From contig JAJQCB010000005.1 in assembly GCA_021203005.1 (NCBI GenBank), forward strand, positions 1 through 37,783: a DNA stretch of 37,783 bases, read 5' to 3'. The notes beneath the pieces are model-generated. The model searched no databases. It saw only the letters and a program-made list of their open reading frames with translations, and had not been told where the DNA came from. This document shows, in pieces, positions 18,567 through 28,264 of this stretch; the first letter of the stretch is position 1; each line of letters starts with the position of its first letter. The translations under genes and the position numbers were made by a program. The stretch comes from Clostridiales bacterium. Its GTDB lineage: Bacteria; Bacillota; Clostridia; Lachnospirales; Lachnospiraceae.

Positions 18567-18572
18567 AGTATA
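18567..18572 (-). promoter_or_regulatory. Possible extended -10 promoter for comM-dprA-topA-codY
   Basis: TGTTATACT (TG, one base, TATACT) lies at the sigK-comM junction with no convincing -35. It could start the housekeeping transcript independently of the sporulation-controlled sigK. Confidence 0.35.
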
Positions 18573-18575
18573 ACA

Positions 18576-19205
18576 CTATTCGACAGAGAATGCACGCTTT
18601 AATTTTACCAATGCCTTTTTTTCTATACGGGAAACGTAGGAACGGGAAATGCCGAGAGACTCCGCAATCTCCCGCTGGGTCCCCGGACGCATATTGTAGA
18701 GGCCGTAACGCCTGCCGATAATATACTGCTCCCGCCGGTTCAGCGTGCGCGGGATCAGAGTATAAAGCTGCCCGACATTTTTCTTTAAAGCGACCTGCTC
18801 CCAGAGCTCCGGCTCCGGGCTTTCCACAATGTCTGCCAGGGTGATCTGGTTCCCCTCTTTGTCCGCGCCGACAGGGTCGTAGAGGGAAACCTCCCTGCTC
18901 TGCTTTTTTCTGCTTCTGCAAAACATGAGAAGTTCATTTTCAATACAGCGGGCTGCATAGGAGGAAAGCCGGTTTGCTCTCCCCGGATTGAATGTGGACA
19001 CCGCCTTGATCAGTCCGACAGAACCGATCGAAATCAGATCTTCCATCGATTCCTCCGTGTTCAGATACTTCTTTGCGATATGAGCAACCAGACGCATATT
19101 CCGCTCAACCAGGATATCCCTGGCAGAGAGATCTCCCCTGCTCAACTGCTCCAGATAATATCGTTCCTCCTCCGTATCCAGCGGTGACAAAAATGATTTC
19201 TGCAA
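18576..19205 (-). CDS. sigK: RNA polymerase sporulation sigma factor SigK, apparently without a pro-sequence
   Basis: A 209-residue sigma-70 family factor matching sigma-K, the late mother-cell sigma factor. Region 2 reads ARDILVERNMRLVAHIAKKYLN...EDLISIGSVGLIKAVSTFNPGRANRLSSYAARCIENELLMF. The diagnostic DPVGADKEGNQITLADI follows, and region 4.2 ends TQREIAESLGISRSYVSRIEKKALVKL. The start is TTG with AGAGGTG five or six bases upstream and an in-frame stop a few codons before it. The protein therefore begins where mature Bacillus SigK begins and lacks the 20-residue membrane pro-peptide. The gene is not split by a skin element. A possible CATAAAAT -10 of the sigma-E/K type lies at 19238-19245. 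Confidence 0.9.
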   Translation of the reverse strand: MQKSFLSPLDTEEERYYLEQLSRGDLSARDILVERNMRLVAHIAKKYLNTEESMEDLISIGSVGLIKAVSTFNPGRANRLSSYAARCIENELLMFCRSRKKQSREVSLYDPVGADKEGNQITLADIVESPEPELWEQVALKKNVGQLYTLIPRTLNRREQYIIGRRYGLYNMRPGTQREIAESLGISRSYVSRIEKKALVKLKRAFSVE

Positions 19206-19237
19206 AAAAGCACCTCTAAATTCGGTCCTTTCTTATC

Positions 19238-19245
19238 ATTTTATG
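19238..19245 (-). promoter_or_regulatory. Possible sigma-E/K-type -10 upstream of sigK
   Basis: CATAAAAT resembles the sigma-E (CATACAAT) and sigma-K (CATAnnnTA) -10 boxes, with an AC dinucleotide 16 bases upstream. This is a weak match based on short motifs. Confidence 0.3.
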
Positions 19246-19278
19246 TAAAAAGAAATCGGAAGTGCCTTTCCCATCGTA

Positions 19279-20277
19279 TTAAATATACATGAAAGCCGTC
19301 AGTGCTTTTGTATACTGCAGGGTATGATCCGCCGCAAGCCGCGCCGCGCCCAGAGGATAGTGATCCGGCACAACGCTGCGGTGAACCTCCGGCTCCCAGT
19401 AAAAAACACCCAGGCCGCGGCCGTCCGGCATTTCCCTGACCGCATCGACACAGTCGCGGATGATCTGATAAGTTCCCTGCTCATCCTCATCCTCCGCGCC
19501 AACCTCCACGATCATCACAGGCCTGCCAAACTTCTGCTCATACATGGTCAGCCAGCCGAGCAGTGCATCCTTATCGCTCTCAAACTGCATCCAGTACGGA
19601 TAATAGGAAAAACCAATGATATCCGTCTTTCCGTTTTTCGCAAAAAAATTGTCCAGAAACGGCATGCACCATTCCTCATTGTTCACACCAGCCATGTGCG
19701 TGATCACCTGACAATCCGGGAAAACCTCTTTCACCGCATCGTAACCGGCATTTAAAAACCGCACCAGTGCATCCGGAGCCTCCTCCAGTCTCCCTTTCGG
19801 CCACATAATGCCGTGGTTGATCTCGTTTCCCACCTGCACCCACCGGGGTTCTACGCCGTTTTCCTTGAAAAGGAGCAGAGATTCTTTCGTATGCCGGTAC
19901 ACACGTTCCGTCAACGCGTCATCGTTATCATCTTTCCATTCCTCCGGAATATCCTGAATCTCCGGATCCGCAAAGTGATCGCTGTAATGAAAGCCGAGCA
20001 TCACATCCATACCGAGATCGCGAACCCGCTTTGCCGCCTCGACTACACTTTTCGTATCGCAAAAACCGAGCATGCAGGTCTCGTTCTCCCGTTTCCGCCA
20101 GAAGGCCTCCTGCGGCGGATTTACAAAAATGCGGAAACGCACCGCGTTGGCTCCCATATTTTTACACGCCTCGATAGGGTCTGTCGTCTTCCCCGCATCA
20201 TCAATCCATCTGTATCCCAGCTGCTCCAGCTGGGTGACCCATCCCAGGTCAACCCCCAGGGCAAAATTTTCTGTCAT
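19279..20277 (-). CDS. GH53 arabinogalactan endo-beta-1,4-galactanase, intracellular
   Basis: A 332-residue (beta/alpha)8 enzyme of family GH53, which cuts beta-1,4-galactan side chains of pectin. The start of the domain reads LGVDLGWVTQLEQLG, followed by ANAVRFRIFVNP. The predicted acid/base is E152 in VQVGNEIN and the nucleophile E258 in MIVEVG, with GFSYYPYW between. There is no signal peptide or anchor, unlike most secreted galactanases, so it probably works on imported galacto-oligosaccharides. I start it at MTENFALG, with GGAGAG just upstream; the track start adds 16 residues with no homology. It sits alone between trpS and sigK, away from other sugar genes. Confidence 0.88.
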   Translation of the reverse strand: MTENFALGVDLGWVTQLEQLGYRWIDDAGKTTDPIEACKNMGANAVRFRIFVNPPQEAFWRKRENETCMLGFCDTKSVVEAAKRVRDLGMDVMLGFHYSDHFADPEIQDIPEEWKDDNDDALTERVYRHTKESLLLFKENGVEPRWVQVGNEINHGIMWPKGRLEEAPDALVRFLNAGYDAVKEVFPDCQVITHMAGVNNEEWCMPFLDNFFAKNGKTDIIGFSYYPYWMQFESDKDALLGWLTMYEQKFGRPVMIVEVGAEDEDEQGTYQIIRDCVDAVREMPDGRGLGVFYWEPEVHRSVVPDHYPLGAARLAADHTLQYTKALTAFMYI

Positions 20278-20377
20278 AACACTCTCCATTCCTCCGCTCC
20301 CAGATAAACTGCGCGGGTAATCCATTTATTTTTCATTCACCCTTTTCCCAATCATACGCCGGGTCTCAAACGTTGCC

Positions 20378-21376
20378 TTATCTGACAGGGAACCCGACTT
20401 TTTTCTGCACTTTACGCAGCGTTTTGGTCGCGTAATAGTTTGCCTTCTCCGCATTTTCCTTAATGATAGTGTCAATGTATGCCTTGTCCTTCGACAGCCT
20501 TGCCACCTCATCCTGGAGCGGTTTTAACACTGCGACAACCGCTTCCCCAACGCCGGTCTTTAACTCGCCGTAACCCTTTCCGGAAAATTCAGCCACCGCC
20601 TCGTCGGGCGTCTTTCCGGTGCAGGCACAGTAGATATTCAGCAGGTTTTTGATGCCCGGCTGCTCATCCCTGTAGCAGATGCAGGCCTCGGAATCCGTCA
20701 CTGCGCGCTTAAATTTGCGCATAATCGTATCCGGGTCATCCATAAGATAAATGCTTGCATTGACATTTTCATCGGACTTTGACATCTTCTTCTCCGGATT
20801 CTGCAGGCTGTTGATCTTCGCGCCAACCTTGCCGACATAAGCCTCGGGAACCACAAAGACATCTCCGTAAATCGCGTTGAAACGCTGCGCGATATCGCGG
20901 GTCAGTTCCAGATGCTGCATCTGGTCGATGCCGACCGGAACCAGGTCTGTCTGGTACAGAAGAATATCTGCTGCCATCAGGACAGGATAGGTAAACAGGC
21001 CCGCGTTGATATTATCCGCGTGCTTTGCCGCCTTGTCCTTAAACTGAGTCATCCGGTTCAATTCTCCCATATAGGTAAAGCAGTTTAAAATCCAGGCCAG
21101 TTCCGCATGACCGGAAACATGGGACTGATAATAAATGCAGTTCTTCTTCGGATCAAGTCCGGCCGCGATATATAAAGTTAAAAGTGCCCGTGCGCGCCTG
21201 CGAAGCTCCGCAGGATCCTGCCGGATTGTGATAGAATGCATATCCACCACACTGTAAAAGCACTCATATTCATCACTCAGCGTCAGCCAGTTTTTCAAGG
21301 CCCCCAGGTAATTCCCGAGTGTCAGGTTGCCGGTGGCCTGCATTCCGCTGAATAAAACTTTTTTCCCGTCGATCAT
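20378..21376 (-). CDS. trpS: Tryptophanyl-tRNA synthetase
   Basis: A 332-residue class I aminoacyl-tRNA synthetase charging tRNA-Trp. The HIGH-type motif is TGNLTLGNY at 15-23, the KMSKS loop is KKMSKSDEN at about 195, and GIDQMQHLELTRDIA is a classic TrpRS segment. The start MIDGKKVLFSG has GGAGGG before it, so 12 track residues are dropped. It has its own sigma-A promoter and a leader of about 55 bases, too short for a T-box, so no tRNA-sensing riboswitch is expected. Confidence 0.97.
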   Translation of the reverse strand: MIDGKKVLFSGMQATGNLTLGNYLGALKNWLTLSDEYECFYSVVDMHSITIRQDPAELRRRARALLTLYIAAGLDPKKNCIYYQSHVSGHAELAWILNCFTYMGELNRMTQFKDKAAKHADNINAGLFTYPVLMAADILLYQTDLVPVGIDQMQHLELTRDIAQRFNAIYGDVFVVPEAYVGKVGAKINSLQNPEKKMSKSDENVNASIYLMDDPDTIMRKFKRAVTDSEACICYRDEQPGIKNLLNIYCACTGKTPDEAVAEFSGKGYGELKTGVGEAVVAVLKPLQDEVARLSKDKAYIDTIIKENAEKANYYATKTLRKVQKKVGFPVR

Positions 21377-21438
21377 AGTCTTACCCTCCATTTTATAGTT
21401 CCGCAATTTCAAAACAAACCCTGTTATTTAACGTAAAA

Positions 21439-21467
21439 ATTCTACCATCTGCTGACCGATTCGTCAA
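21439..21467 (-). promoter_or_regulatory. trpS promoter
   Basis: TTGACG, 17 bases, TAGAAT on the minus strand, between the DUF5662 gene and trpS. Confidence 0.7.
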
Positions 21468-21472
21468 ACCTC

Positions 21473-22009
21473 TTATCGCTTTCCGAGCACTTCATGCCTG
21501 ATGTAATCCAGCGTGTAATCCTCTCCCTTTTCCGCCAGCATGCGGAGCAGGCGCTCCAGAAGTTCCCTCACCTCGGGGTGAAGCACATGGCGTGCTTTCC
21601 CTTTCTCATAATAATCCAGGGCACTCCGGTCCGTGTAGGCGTCTTTCTGGTAGTTTTTCGAAGCCGACATGCGGTCGATAAACATCTCAACGACATACTT
21701 ATCCGGCATCCGCATCCCCTCCAGAGGAAACTCGCTGTCTTTGGATCCGTAATCAATCCAGTATTCCAGATGGTGTTTGTTCCGGCCTTTGTGGTGCAGC
21801 CAGGCGGAAGTATACCCCTTTTCCTGGCGCTCCGCGTTGTTCGGGCTCATATTTCCCTTATAATACTTCACACCAACCAGAAACTCCGCCGGGGAATACT
21901 TGGACAGATCATGGAGAAGCCCCTGTTTGTAGAGACCCACACGAAAGCAGGCTTTCATGACAAGCCATTTATGATGATTGATTGTGTGAAGATGTCCCCA
22001 GAAGTTCAC
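21473..22009 (-). CDS. DUF5662 family protein
   Basis: A 178-residue soluble protein I recognise as DUF5662. It is rich in histidine and aromatic residues: HLHTINHHKWLV near the N-terminus, LLHDLSKYSPAEF at 32-44, and WLHHKGRNKHHLEYW at 70-84. The HD and HH pairs look like metal ligands of an HD-type or related hydrolase, but the activity is unknown. It starts with GTG, preceded by GGGAGG. It lies between the TraX-like gene and trpS and is probably co-transcribed with the former. Confidence 0.8.
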   Translation of the reverse strand: MNFWGHLHTINHHKWLVMKACFRVGLYKQGLLHDLSKYSPAEFLVGVKYYKGNMSPNNAERQEKGYTSAWLHHKGRNKHHLEYWIDYGSKDSEFPLEGMRMPDKYVVEMFIDRMSASKNYQKDAYTDRSALDYYEKGKARHVLHPEVRELLERLLRMLAEKGEDYTLDYIRHEVLGKR

Positions 22010-22031
22010 TGAATTTCCTCCCTGCCAATGA

Positions 22032-22748
22032 TTATATTAAAAAATGCAGAATCAACAGATGCACAGGATAAAATATGTAAAATAAATATTTCAGCAAGGC
22101 TGCTCCCGCACCGTTTGCCGCTCCGCTGTACAATCCGTTTTCCCTGCGAAATCCTCTCTCGCCGTTGTAAAGGAGGAGCGGCACCGCCGCCAGCAGGCTC
22201 CAGCACTCGATCAGCCCAAAGAAAAACCAGGATATCGCTCCGAGCCCGATAAATTTAATCAGGGGCCGGTTGCGAAACTGATAAAACCACCAGATCAGGA
22301 AAACCCCGCCGCCGCTGTAATCCGTCTGCAGCAGCTCTGCAAACAGCACAAACGCCGCCAGAATCAGAATCTCCCAGTATATTTTGTTCTTCGCCCGCCT
22401 CATCAGGTCGAGCATCAGCAAACCCAGAAACAATGTAAAAAAGACATTCTGATAGGAAAACTCGAGAACCGCACCGTTAAAAGCCAGGTCAAACGGAATT
22501 TCCGAGACCAGAGCAAACAGCAGCAACCGCAGTTCATATTTCCGGATATTTCTCGTATGAAAAAATCCTTCCACAATCAGAAACACAAAAATCGGAAACG
22601 CGATACGTCCTATGTAGCGAAATACCATCTGATAGGGAAATAAAACCGCTCCGACATGGTCGATCAGCATGGTAATGATCGCGATCATTTTTAAGATGAA
22701 ACCGTTCACACACGCGATAGAAGGCACAGGTTTAAATTCTGTATTCAT
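22032..22748 (-). CDS. TraX-like integral membrane acyltransferase family protein
   Basis: A 238-residue polytopic membrane protein of the TraX family. The opening NGFILKMIAIITMLIDHVGAVLF and RYIGRIAFPIFVFLIVEGFFHT are characteristic, and about seven helices follow. TraX of F plasmid acetylates pilin; chromosomal members in Firmicutes are common and have no known substrate, so a role in envelope acylation is inference. AAAGGAG precedes the ATG. It begins 35 bases after accDA and may be carried by read-through of the fatty-acid operon. Confidence 0.85.
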   Translation of the reverse strand: MNTEFKPVPSIACVNGFILKMIAIITMLIDHVGAVLFPYQMVFRYIGRIAFPIFVFLIVEGFFHTRNIRKYELRLLLFALVSEIPFDLAFNGAVLEFSYQNVFFTLFLGLLMLDLMRRAKNKIYWEILILAAFVLFAELLQTDYSGGGVFLIWWFYQFRNRPLIKFIGLGAISWFFFGLIECWSLLAAVPLLLYNGERGFRRENGLYSGAANGAGAALLKYLFYIFYPVHLLILHFLI

Positions 22749-22783
22749 GAAAAACTCCTTTGCGCATAATAGAAGATTCCGGT

Positions 22784-24469
22784 TTAAAACTCCCGGAATC
22801 TCTCGTAACGCTCCTGCGCCAGCGTCTCCGGCGCTTTATCCAGATTTTCATAGAGGAATTTCCGTATCATTTTCCTCATGATGCGGCAAAGCTCCGCCCG
22901 GTTGTATTTACTGGCCGGCTCCGGCTCCGCAATGACCCAGTCGATAATCCCCAGCTCCTTTAATTCTGCCGCGGTCACCTTCATGATTTCCGCCGCCTCA
23001 CTGGCGCGCTTCCCGTCCTTCCAGAGAATGGAAGCAAATCCCTCCGGAGAAAGAATCGTGTAAGTGGCATTCTCCATCATCCACACTTCGTTTCCGACTG
23101 CAAGAGCGAGAGCTCCGCCGCTTCCGCCTTCGCCGATGACAATACTTAAGACCGGTACCTTTAAGGTGGACATCTCATAAAGATTGCGGGCAATCGCCTC
23201 TCCCTGCCCGTGCTCCTCTGCTTCCAGTCCCGGGTAAGCGCCCGGTGTATCGATAAAGTTGATAATCGGACGATGGAACTTCTCCGCCTGTTTCATCAGG
23301 CGCAGCGCTTTCCGGTATCCTTCCGGGGATGGCATGCCAAAGTTGCGGGTAATGTTTTCTTTCGTCGTCCGCCCTTTCTGCTGTCCGATGACAGTCACCG
23401 GAAAGCCATCCAGGTATGCGAGTCCGCCGACGATGGAACCGTCGTCCGCATCATGACGGTCGCCGTGCAACTCCTCAAAACAGGAAAAAATCTCCGTGAT
23501 ATAATCCAGGGAAGTCAGACGGTCCGCAGCGCGCGCAGTGAGCACGCGGTCCCATGCTGTCATCTCTTCCGAAGTATTCTGTTCTACCTCAGGAACCACC
23601 AGTTTATTGGTGAGCAGCGCCTCCTCCCTGGACGGCATCTGATGCATATGCAGGAGACGAGCCAGCTTTTCTTTCATCTCATCCCGCGTGATGATGCCGT
23701 CAATCAGGCCATGCTCCACCAGAAACTCTGCCCGCTGAAAACCTTCCGGCAGCTTCTGTCCGATGGTCTGTTCAATCACACGGGGACCGGCAAATCCCAC
23801 CAGCGCCCCCGGCTCCGCCAGTATGATGTCGCCCAGCATGGCAAAGCTGGCTGTGACGCCGCCCGTCGTCGGGTCTGTGAGAACCGTGATATATAAAAGT
23901 CCCTCATCTGAGTGTCTGCGGATCGCAGCAGAGGTCTTTGCCATCTGCATCAGAGAAACCATACCTTCCTGCATACGGGCCCCGCCGGAACAGGTAAAAA
24001 TAATAATCGGGAGCTTTAACTCAGTCGCTTTTTCCACCGCTCTCGTAATCTTCTCTCCAACCACATAGCCCATGCTTCCCATCAGGAAACGGGAGTCACA
24101 GACAGCAATCACCGTCTCCTCCCCGTGAATCGTGCAGCGCCCGGTGACAACCGCCTCATCGGTCTTTAGCTTGTCCCGCAGTGCTTCCACTTTTTCCGGG
24201 TAGCCCGGGTAAGCCAGCGGGTCTTTCCCCTCCAGGCCGGTATCCCACTCTTCAAAGCTATGCTTATCCGCGATCACATGAATGCGTCTTCGGGAAGCCA
24301 TACGGAAATATTTGCCGCATTTGTAGCAGGCAAGGTGATTTCTGACCACATCATCCCGATACAGCATCTCCCCGCAGGCATCACATTTGATCCAGACACC
24401 CTCCGGCATGTCATTCTCTTTCTTTTGTGCAGGTGTAAAACTCTGCTTTTTAAACTTCAGAACACTCAT
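22784..24469 (-). CDS. accDA: Acetyl-CoA carboxylase carboxyltransferase, fused beta and alpha subunits
   Basis: A 561-residue fusion of AccD (about residues 1-285) and AccA (about 300-561), which together move the carboxyl group from biotin to acetyl-CoA to give malonyl-CoA. The beta half has the four-cysteine zinc ribbon C29, C32, C48, C51 and GGARMQEGM. The alpha half has [29 protein letters not shown] and [11 protein letters not shown]. The usual N-terminal helical segment of AccA is short. The ATG overlaps the accC stop as ATGA, so the two are translationally coupled. Fused AccDA occurs in related Clostridia. There is no frameshift in this gene. Confidence 0.95.
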   Translation of the reverse strand: MSVLKFKKQSFTPAQKKENDMPEGVWIKCDACGEMLYRDDVVRNHLACYKCGKYFRMASRRRIHVIADKHSFEEWDTGLEGKDPLAYPGYPEKVEALRDKLKTDEAVVTGRCTIHGEETVIAVCDSRFLMGSMGYVVGEKITRAVEKATELKLPIIIFTCSGGARMQEGMVSLMQMAKTSAAIRRHSDEGLLYITVLTDPTTGGVTASFAMLGDIILAEPGALVGFAGPRVIEQTIGQKLPEGFQRAEFLVEHGLIDGIITRDEMKEKLARLLHMHQMPSREEALLTNKLVVPEVEQNTSEEMTAWDRVLTARAADRLTSLDYITEIFSCFEELHGDRHDADDGSIVGGLAYLDGFPVTVIGQQKGRTTKENITRNFGMPSPEGYRKALRLMKQAEKFHRPIINFIDTPGAYPGLEAEEHGQGEAIARNLYEMSTLKVPVLSIVIGEGGSGGALALAVGNEVWMMENATYTILSPEGFASILWKDGKRASEAAEIMKVTAAELKELGIIDWVIAEPEPASKYNRAELCRIMRKMIRKFLYENLDKAPETLAQERYERFREF

Positions 24470-25805
24470 TTAAAATACTCCTCGAGAAATCCCGTCGTCA
24501 CATCTCCCTCGCAGAAGACCGGATGGGTAATAATATCATACTGGTAATCCAGATTCGTGATAATTCCGTCCACATTGACTTCGCCGAGAGCGCTCCGCAT
24601 CTTATCAATCGCGTCCTTTCTATCCTTGCCAAAAGCAATAATCTTCGCGATCATGGAGTCATAGTTTGGCGGAATCTGATAACCCGCAAAAATGGCGGTA
24701 TCCACCCGGATTCCATTGCCGCCGGGCAGATAGAGGAATTCAATCTTTCCCGGACAGGGCATAAAATTTTTCTCCGGATTCTCAGCATTGATCCGGCACT
24801 CGATGGCATGTCCGGTGATATGGATATCTTTCTGCTTAAAGTGCAGCTTCTCACCGGCCGCGATGAAAATCTGCTCCTTGATCAGGTCTATCCCCGTCAC
24901 CATCTCTGTCACGCCGTGCTCCACCTGGATCCGCGTGTTCATCTCCATAAAGTAATAATTCTTATCCTTATCCAGGAGAAATTCTATGGTGCCGGCGCTT
25001 TCATAATGGGCAGCTTTCGCCGCGCGCACCGCCACCTCTCCCATCTCTCTGCGGAGCTTCTCATCCAGCGCGACGGACGGGGATTCCTCCACCATCTTCT
25101 GAGGCGCCTCTGGATAGAACAGTCACGCTCGCCCAGGGAAACCACATTGCCATACTTGTCTGCAAGAATCTGAAATTCAATATGGCGGGGGCGCTCGATA
25201 TACTTTTCAATATACATCGTATTGTCCGCAAACCCGTTTACCGACTCCGCCTGCGCCACCTCAAAGTTTTCCTTAAAGTCAGCGGCGGATCTGGAAATGC
25301 GCATTCCCTTTCCGCCACCGCCGCTGGCCGCTTTAATCATAACCGGAAAACCAATCTCTTTCGCCAGCTGCAGACCATACTCCGCCTGATATACCGGCTC
25401 TTTCGTCCCCGGAACGACCGGGACTTTTGCCGCCATCATGGTGTTGCGGGCCTCCTGCTTATTTCCCATTCTGGAAATAATATCAGCATCCGACCCGATA
25501 AAAACGATATTGCACTGGCGGCACATCTGCGCAAATTTCGCATTCTCTGAAAGAAAACCAAAGCCCGGATGGATCGCATCCGCTTTGGATGCGATCGCCG
25601 CGCTTAAGATACGTTCCATATTCAGATAACTGTCGGCGGGAGCCGCTTTGCCGATGCAGATGGCCTCGTCCGCCAGCATCGTGTGCAGAGCCTCCCGATC
25701 CGCCGTAGAATAAACAGCAACAGAGCGGATGCCGAGCTCCCGGCAGGCACGGATAATCCGCACCGCAATCTCCCCCCTGTTTGCAATCAATATTTTCTGA
25801 AACAT
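24466..25805 (-). pseudogene. accC: Biotin carboxylase subunit of acetyl-CoA carboxylase, frameshifted
   Basis: AccC carboxylates biotin on AccB using ATP and bicarbonate and should be one protein of about 450 residues. Here it is split into two frames. Residues MFQKILIANRGEIAVR to LGERDCSIQRR are in one frame (with the ATP-grasp loop ASGGGGKGMRIS), and KMVEESPSVALDEKLRREMGEVAVRAAK onward is in another. The junction reads CGCCTCAGAAG where CGC CAT CAG AAG (Arg-His-Gln-Lys) is expected, so one base is missing between 25102 and 25103. Both halves are otherwise intact. Since accB and accDA are intact in the same operon and the enzyme is normally essential, a sequencing or assembly error is at least as likely as a real mutation. 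Confidence 0.88.
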
Positions 25806-25849
25806 AAATATCTCCTCAGGATCTGTGCATCGTATCCCGCAACATATCC

Positions 25850-26278
25850 TTAACCGATTGCAAAGGTAAGCTCCGCTACCACAGCAACCTTGCCATCCAC
25901 CGTTGCTTTCGCCCTGGCAATGCCGATCGGTCCTTTCTGCTTGATCATCTCTGTCTCAAGAATCAGAACGTCTCCGGGAACCACTTTTTTCTTGAACTTA
26001 GCGGAATTGATTGCGCCGAAGTATGCGGTTTTCCCCTTAAATTCTTCGCTTCCCAGAATCGCCACAGCGCCGACCTGCGCCAAAGCCTCCACGATCAGTG
26101 CGCCCGGCATCACCGGCTCCGCGGGAAAATGACCGGCAAAATACGGTTCATTGTAGGATACACATTTCTTTCCGACCGCACGCACGCCGGGCTCCCATTC
26201 CTCAATCGTATCGATGAGAAGCATGGGCTGACGATGGGGGATAATCTCCATAATTTCCTTTGTAGTTAAAACTGACAT
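25850..26278 (-). CDS. fabZ: 3-hydroxyacyl-ACP dehydratase FabZ
   Basis: A 142-residue hot-dog fold dehydratase that converts 3-hydroxyacyl-ACP to trans-2-enoyl-ACP. The catalytic histidine is H50 in GHFPAEPVMPG and the glutamate is E64 in LIVEALAQ. Length matches the family. It sits between accB and accC. No separate fabA or fabM isomerase is visible, so how unsaturated fatty acids arise cannot be told here. Confidence 0.96.
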   Translation of the reverse strand: MSVLTTKEIMEIIPHRQPMLLIDTIEEWEPGVRAVGKKCVSYNEPYFAGHFPAEPVMPGALIVEALAQVGAVAILGSEEFKGKTAYFGAINSAKFKKKVVPGDVLILETEMIKQKGPIGIARAKATVDGKVAVVAELTFAIG

Positions 26279-26345
26279 ATCAACTTCTCCTGTTAATTAG
26301 AATTAGATCATGAATTTTCGATTCACGATGTCGGAATCATAAACC

Positions 26346-26903
26346 TTAACCAATAACGAACAATGGCTGATCATACTCCACAAGATCGCCGTTTTTCACC
26401 AGAATCTGCTTTACAACTCCATCATAATCGGACTCAATTTCGTTCATCAGCTTCATGGCTTCCACGATACCGAGGACATCGCCCTTTTTCACCGTGTCGC
26501 CCACCCGGACAAAAGGCTCAGCGTCCGGGCTGCCCGCCGCGTAAAATGTGCCGACCAACGGACTGTTTACAATCTGACCATCTGTCTGATCATCCGATGT
26601 CTCCGCATCAGACGCCGCCTGTGCGCTGCCCTGCGGATTTTCCGCTGCCATCATGGCAGACGGGGAAAAGCTCCCCGGATTCATCTGCTGCGGCGGCATC
26701 GGCGGAGGATATGCTCCGAAAGCAGGCGGCATCGGCGCTCCGGGCGGAGGGCATTGCCCCTGTCCCGGATGCGGCGGAGTCAGAATCTTTTTTTCGGGGC
26801 GCTTCTGCATCCGGATCTTCAGTCCGCTCTCCTCATAAGTAAAGTCTGTCAGTCCCGCCTCGGAAACTGCTTTCATCAAATCAATAATCTGATTTACTTC
26901 CAT
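26346..26903 (-). CDS. accB: Biotin carboxyl carrier protein of acetyl-CoA carboxylase
   Basis: A 185-residue biotin carrier. The N-terminal segment ([32 protein letters not shown]) is the usual AccB dimer/helix region. A flexible linker of about residues 40-105 is very rich in proline, with runs PPP at 52-54 and 66-68. The C-terminal lipoyl-type domain carries the biotinylation lysine K151 in EAMKLMNE. The start at MEVNQ has AGGAG 8 bases upstream; the track start adds 22 residues including many cysteines and is unlikely. It is carboxylated by AccC and delivers to AccDA. Confidence 0.95.
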   Translation of the reverse strand: MEVNQIIDLMKAVSEAGLTDFTYEESGLKIRMQKRPEKKILTPPHPGQGQCPPPGAPMPPAFGAYPPPMPPQQMNPGSFSPSAMMAAENPQGSAQAASDAETSDDQTDGQIVNSPLVGTFYAAGSPDAEPFVRVGDTVKKGDVLGIVEAMKLMNEIESDYDGVVKQILVKNGDLVEYDQPLFVIG

Positions 26904-27010
26904 TCTCATCACTCCTGTTGAACAACTGCAGTCACAAAACCACACATTGACCAGCAAACTTCCTGTCATCTCCCGGCGGCATATTCTGACACAGATTGTA
27001 CAATCAAAAT

Positions 27011-28246
27011 CTATTCATGGTACTTCTTAATTAAAATGCTGGCGTTATGTCCGCCGAAAGCAAGGGAATTGGACATCGCATACTCAATCTCCGCTTCCAC
27101 ACCGTGTCCCTGCACGTAATCCAGATCAAGCTCCTCGCCAGGCTCCTCCAGACCTACCGTCTGGTGAATGTAGTTATGATTCATCTGCAGTACCATAGCG
27201 ACAAACTCCACCGCTCCTGCTCCGCCGAGCAGATGACCGATCATAGACTTTGTGGAATTAATCTTTAAATTATATGCGTGGTCGCCAAAAGCGGACTTAA
27301 TCGCACGGGTCTCAAAGAGATCATTGTGGTGCGTGCTGGTGCCATGCGCATTAATATAAGAAACCTGCTCCGGCTTCACACCGGCATCCTCCATCGCAAA
27401 AAGCATCGCATGCGTCGCACCCGCGCCGTCCTCCGCAGGAGATGTGATGTGATAAGCGTCGCTGGTCGCGCCGTAGCCGACCACTTCTGCAAGAATGTTT
27501 GCTCCGCGTGCCTTCGCGTGCTCCAGTTCTTCCAGAATGACAATACCGGCGCCTGCGCCGATGACAAAACCATCGCGATCTTTATCAAAAGGAATGGAGC
27601 ATCGCTCCGGGTTATTCGTCGTGGAGAGAGCCGTCAAGGATGTAAATCCCGCCACACTGATCGGGGTGATTGCATCCTCTGTGCCTCCGGCCACCATAAC
27701 ATCGCACTCACCGTGCTGAATCGTACGGAAAGCCTCGCCGATATTGTGCGTACCGGTAGCACAGGCCGTCGCGATATTGATGCTCTTGCCCTTAATTCCG
27801 AACTGAATTGTGATATTACCGGCTGCCATATTGGTGATCATCTGGGGAACCAGAAGAAGATGTACCCTGGACGGTCCCTTTTCCAGCAATTTTTTATACT
27901 CTCTCTCAATCGACTGAAGAGAGCCGACGCCGGAACCGACACAGCATCCCACACGGTAAGGATCTTCCTTTTCCATATCAATGCCCGACTGAGCGAATGC
28001 TTCCTGTGTCGCTGCCACCGCATACTGAGCGAATGCTTCCATCCGCTTTGCGTCTTTGCGATCCATATAATCGGCGGCTTTAAATCCTTTTACCTCCGCG
28101 GCCACTTTTACCTTGTAATCTGTGGTGTCAAATGCGGTAATCTCGCCGAAGCCGAGCTTGCCTTCTTTAATGCCGTTCCAGTATTCGTCTACGTTTAAAC
28201 CAATGGGAGTGATCGCCCCCATACCGGTTACAACAACACGTCTCAT
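27011..28246 (-). CDS. fabF: 3-oxoacyl-ACP synthase II (KAS II)
   Basis: A 411-residue condensing enzyme that extends acyl-ACP with malonyl-ACP. The catalytic triad is clear: C162 in [10 protein letters not shown]301 in INAHGTST and H338 in SMIGHLLGG. The fold opens [15 protein letters not shown]. It is the only condensing enzyme in the operon; fabH, which primes synthesis, is not in the window. It follows fabG by 18 bases. Confidence 0.97.
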   Translation of the reverse strand: MRRVVVTGMGAITPIGLNVDEYWNGIKEGKLGFGEITAFDTTDYKVKVAAEVKGFKAADYMDRKDAKRMEAFAQYAVAATQEAFAQSGIDMEKEDPYRVGCCVGSGVGSLQSIEREYKKLLEKGPSRVHLLLVPQMITNMAAGNITIQFGIKGKSINIATACATGTHNIGEAFRTIQHGECDVMVAGGTEDAITPISVAGFTSLTALSTTNNPERCSIPFDKDRDGFVIGAGAGIVILEELEHAKARGANILAEVVGYGATSDAYHITSPAEDGAGATHAMLFAMEDAGVKPEQVSYINAHGTSTHHNDLFETRAIKSAFGDHAYNLKINSTKSMIGHLLGGAGAVEFVAMVLQMNHNYIHQTVGLEEPGEELDLDYVQGHGVEAEIEYAMSNSLAFGGHNASILIKKYHE

Positions 28247-28264
28247 ATAAATTTCTCCTTTTTT

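Noticed and set aside
20255-20280. CodY-box-like AAAATTTTCTGTCAT at the GH53 start
   Set aside because: Only the left half matches and it lies inside the coding start.
21377-21472. T-box riboswitch before trpS
   Set aside because: The leader from the predicted promoter is only about 55 bases, too short, and no terminator/antiterminator pair is visible.
27278-28198. 306-aa plus-strand ORF opposite fabF
   Set aside because: Long only because it mirrors the codon bias of fabF; composition is unlike a real protein and it lies entirely antisense.
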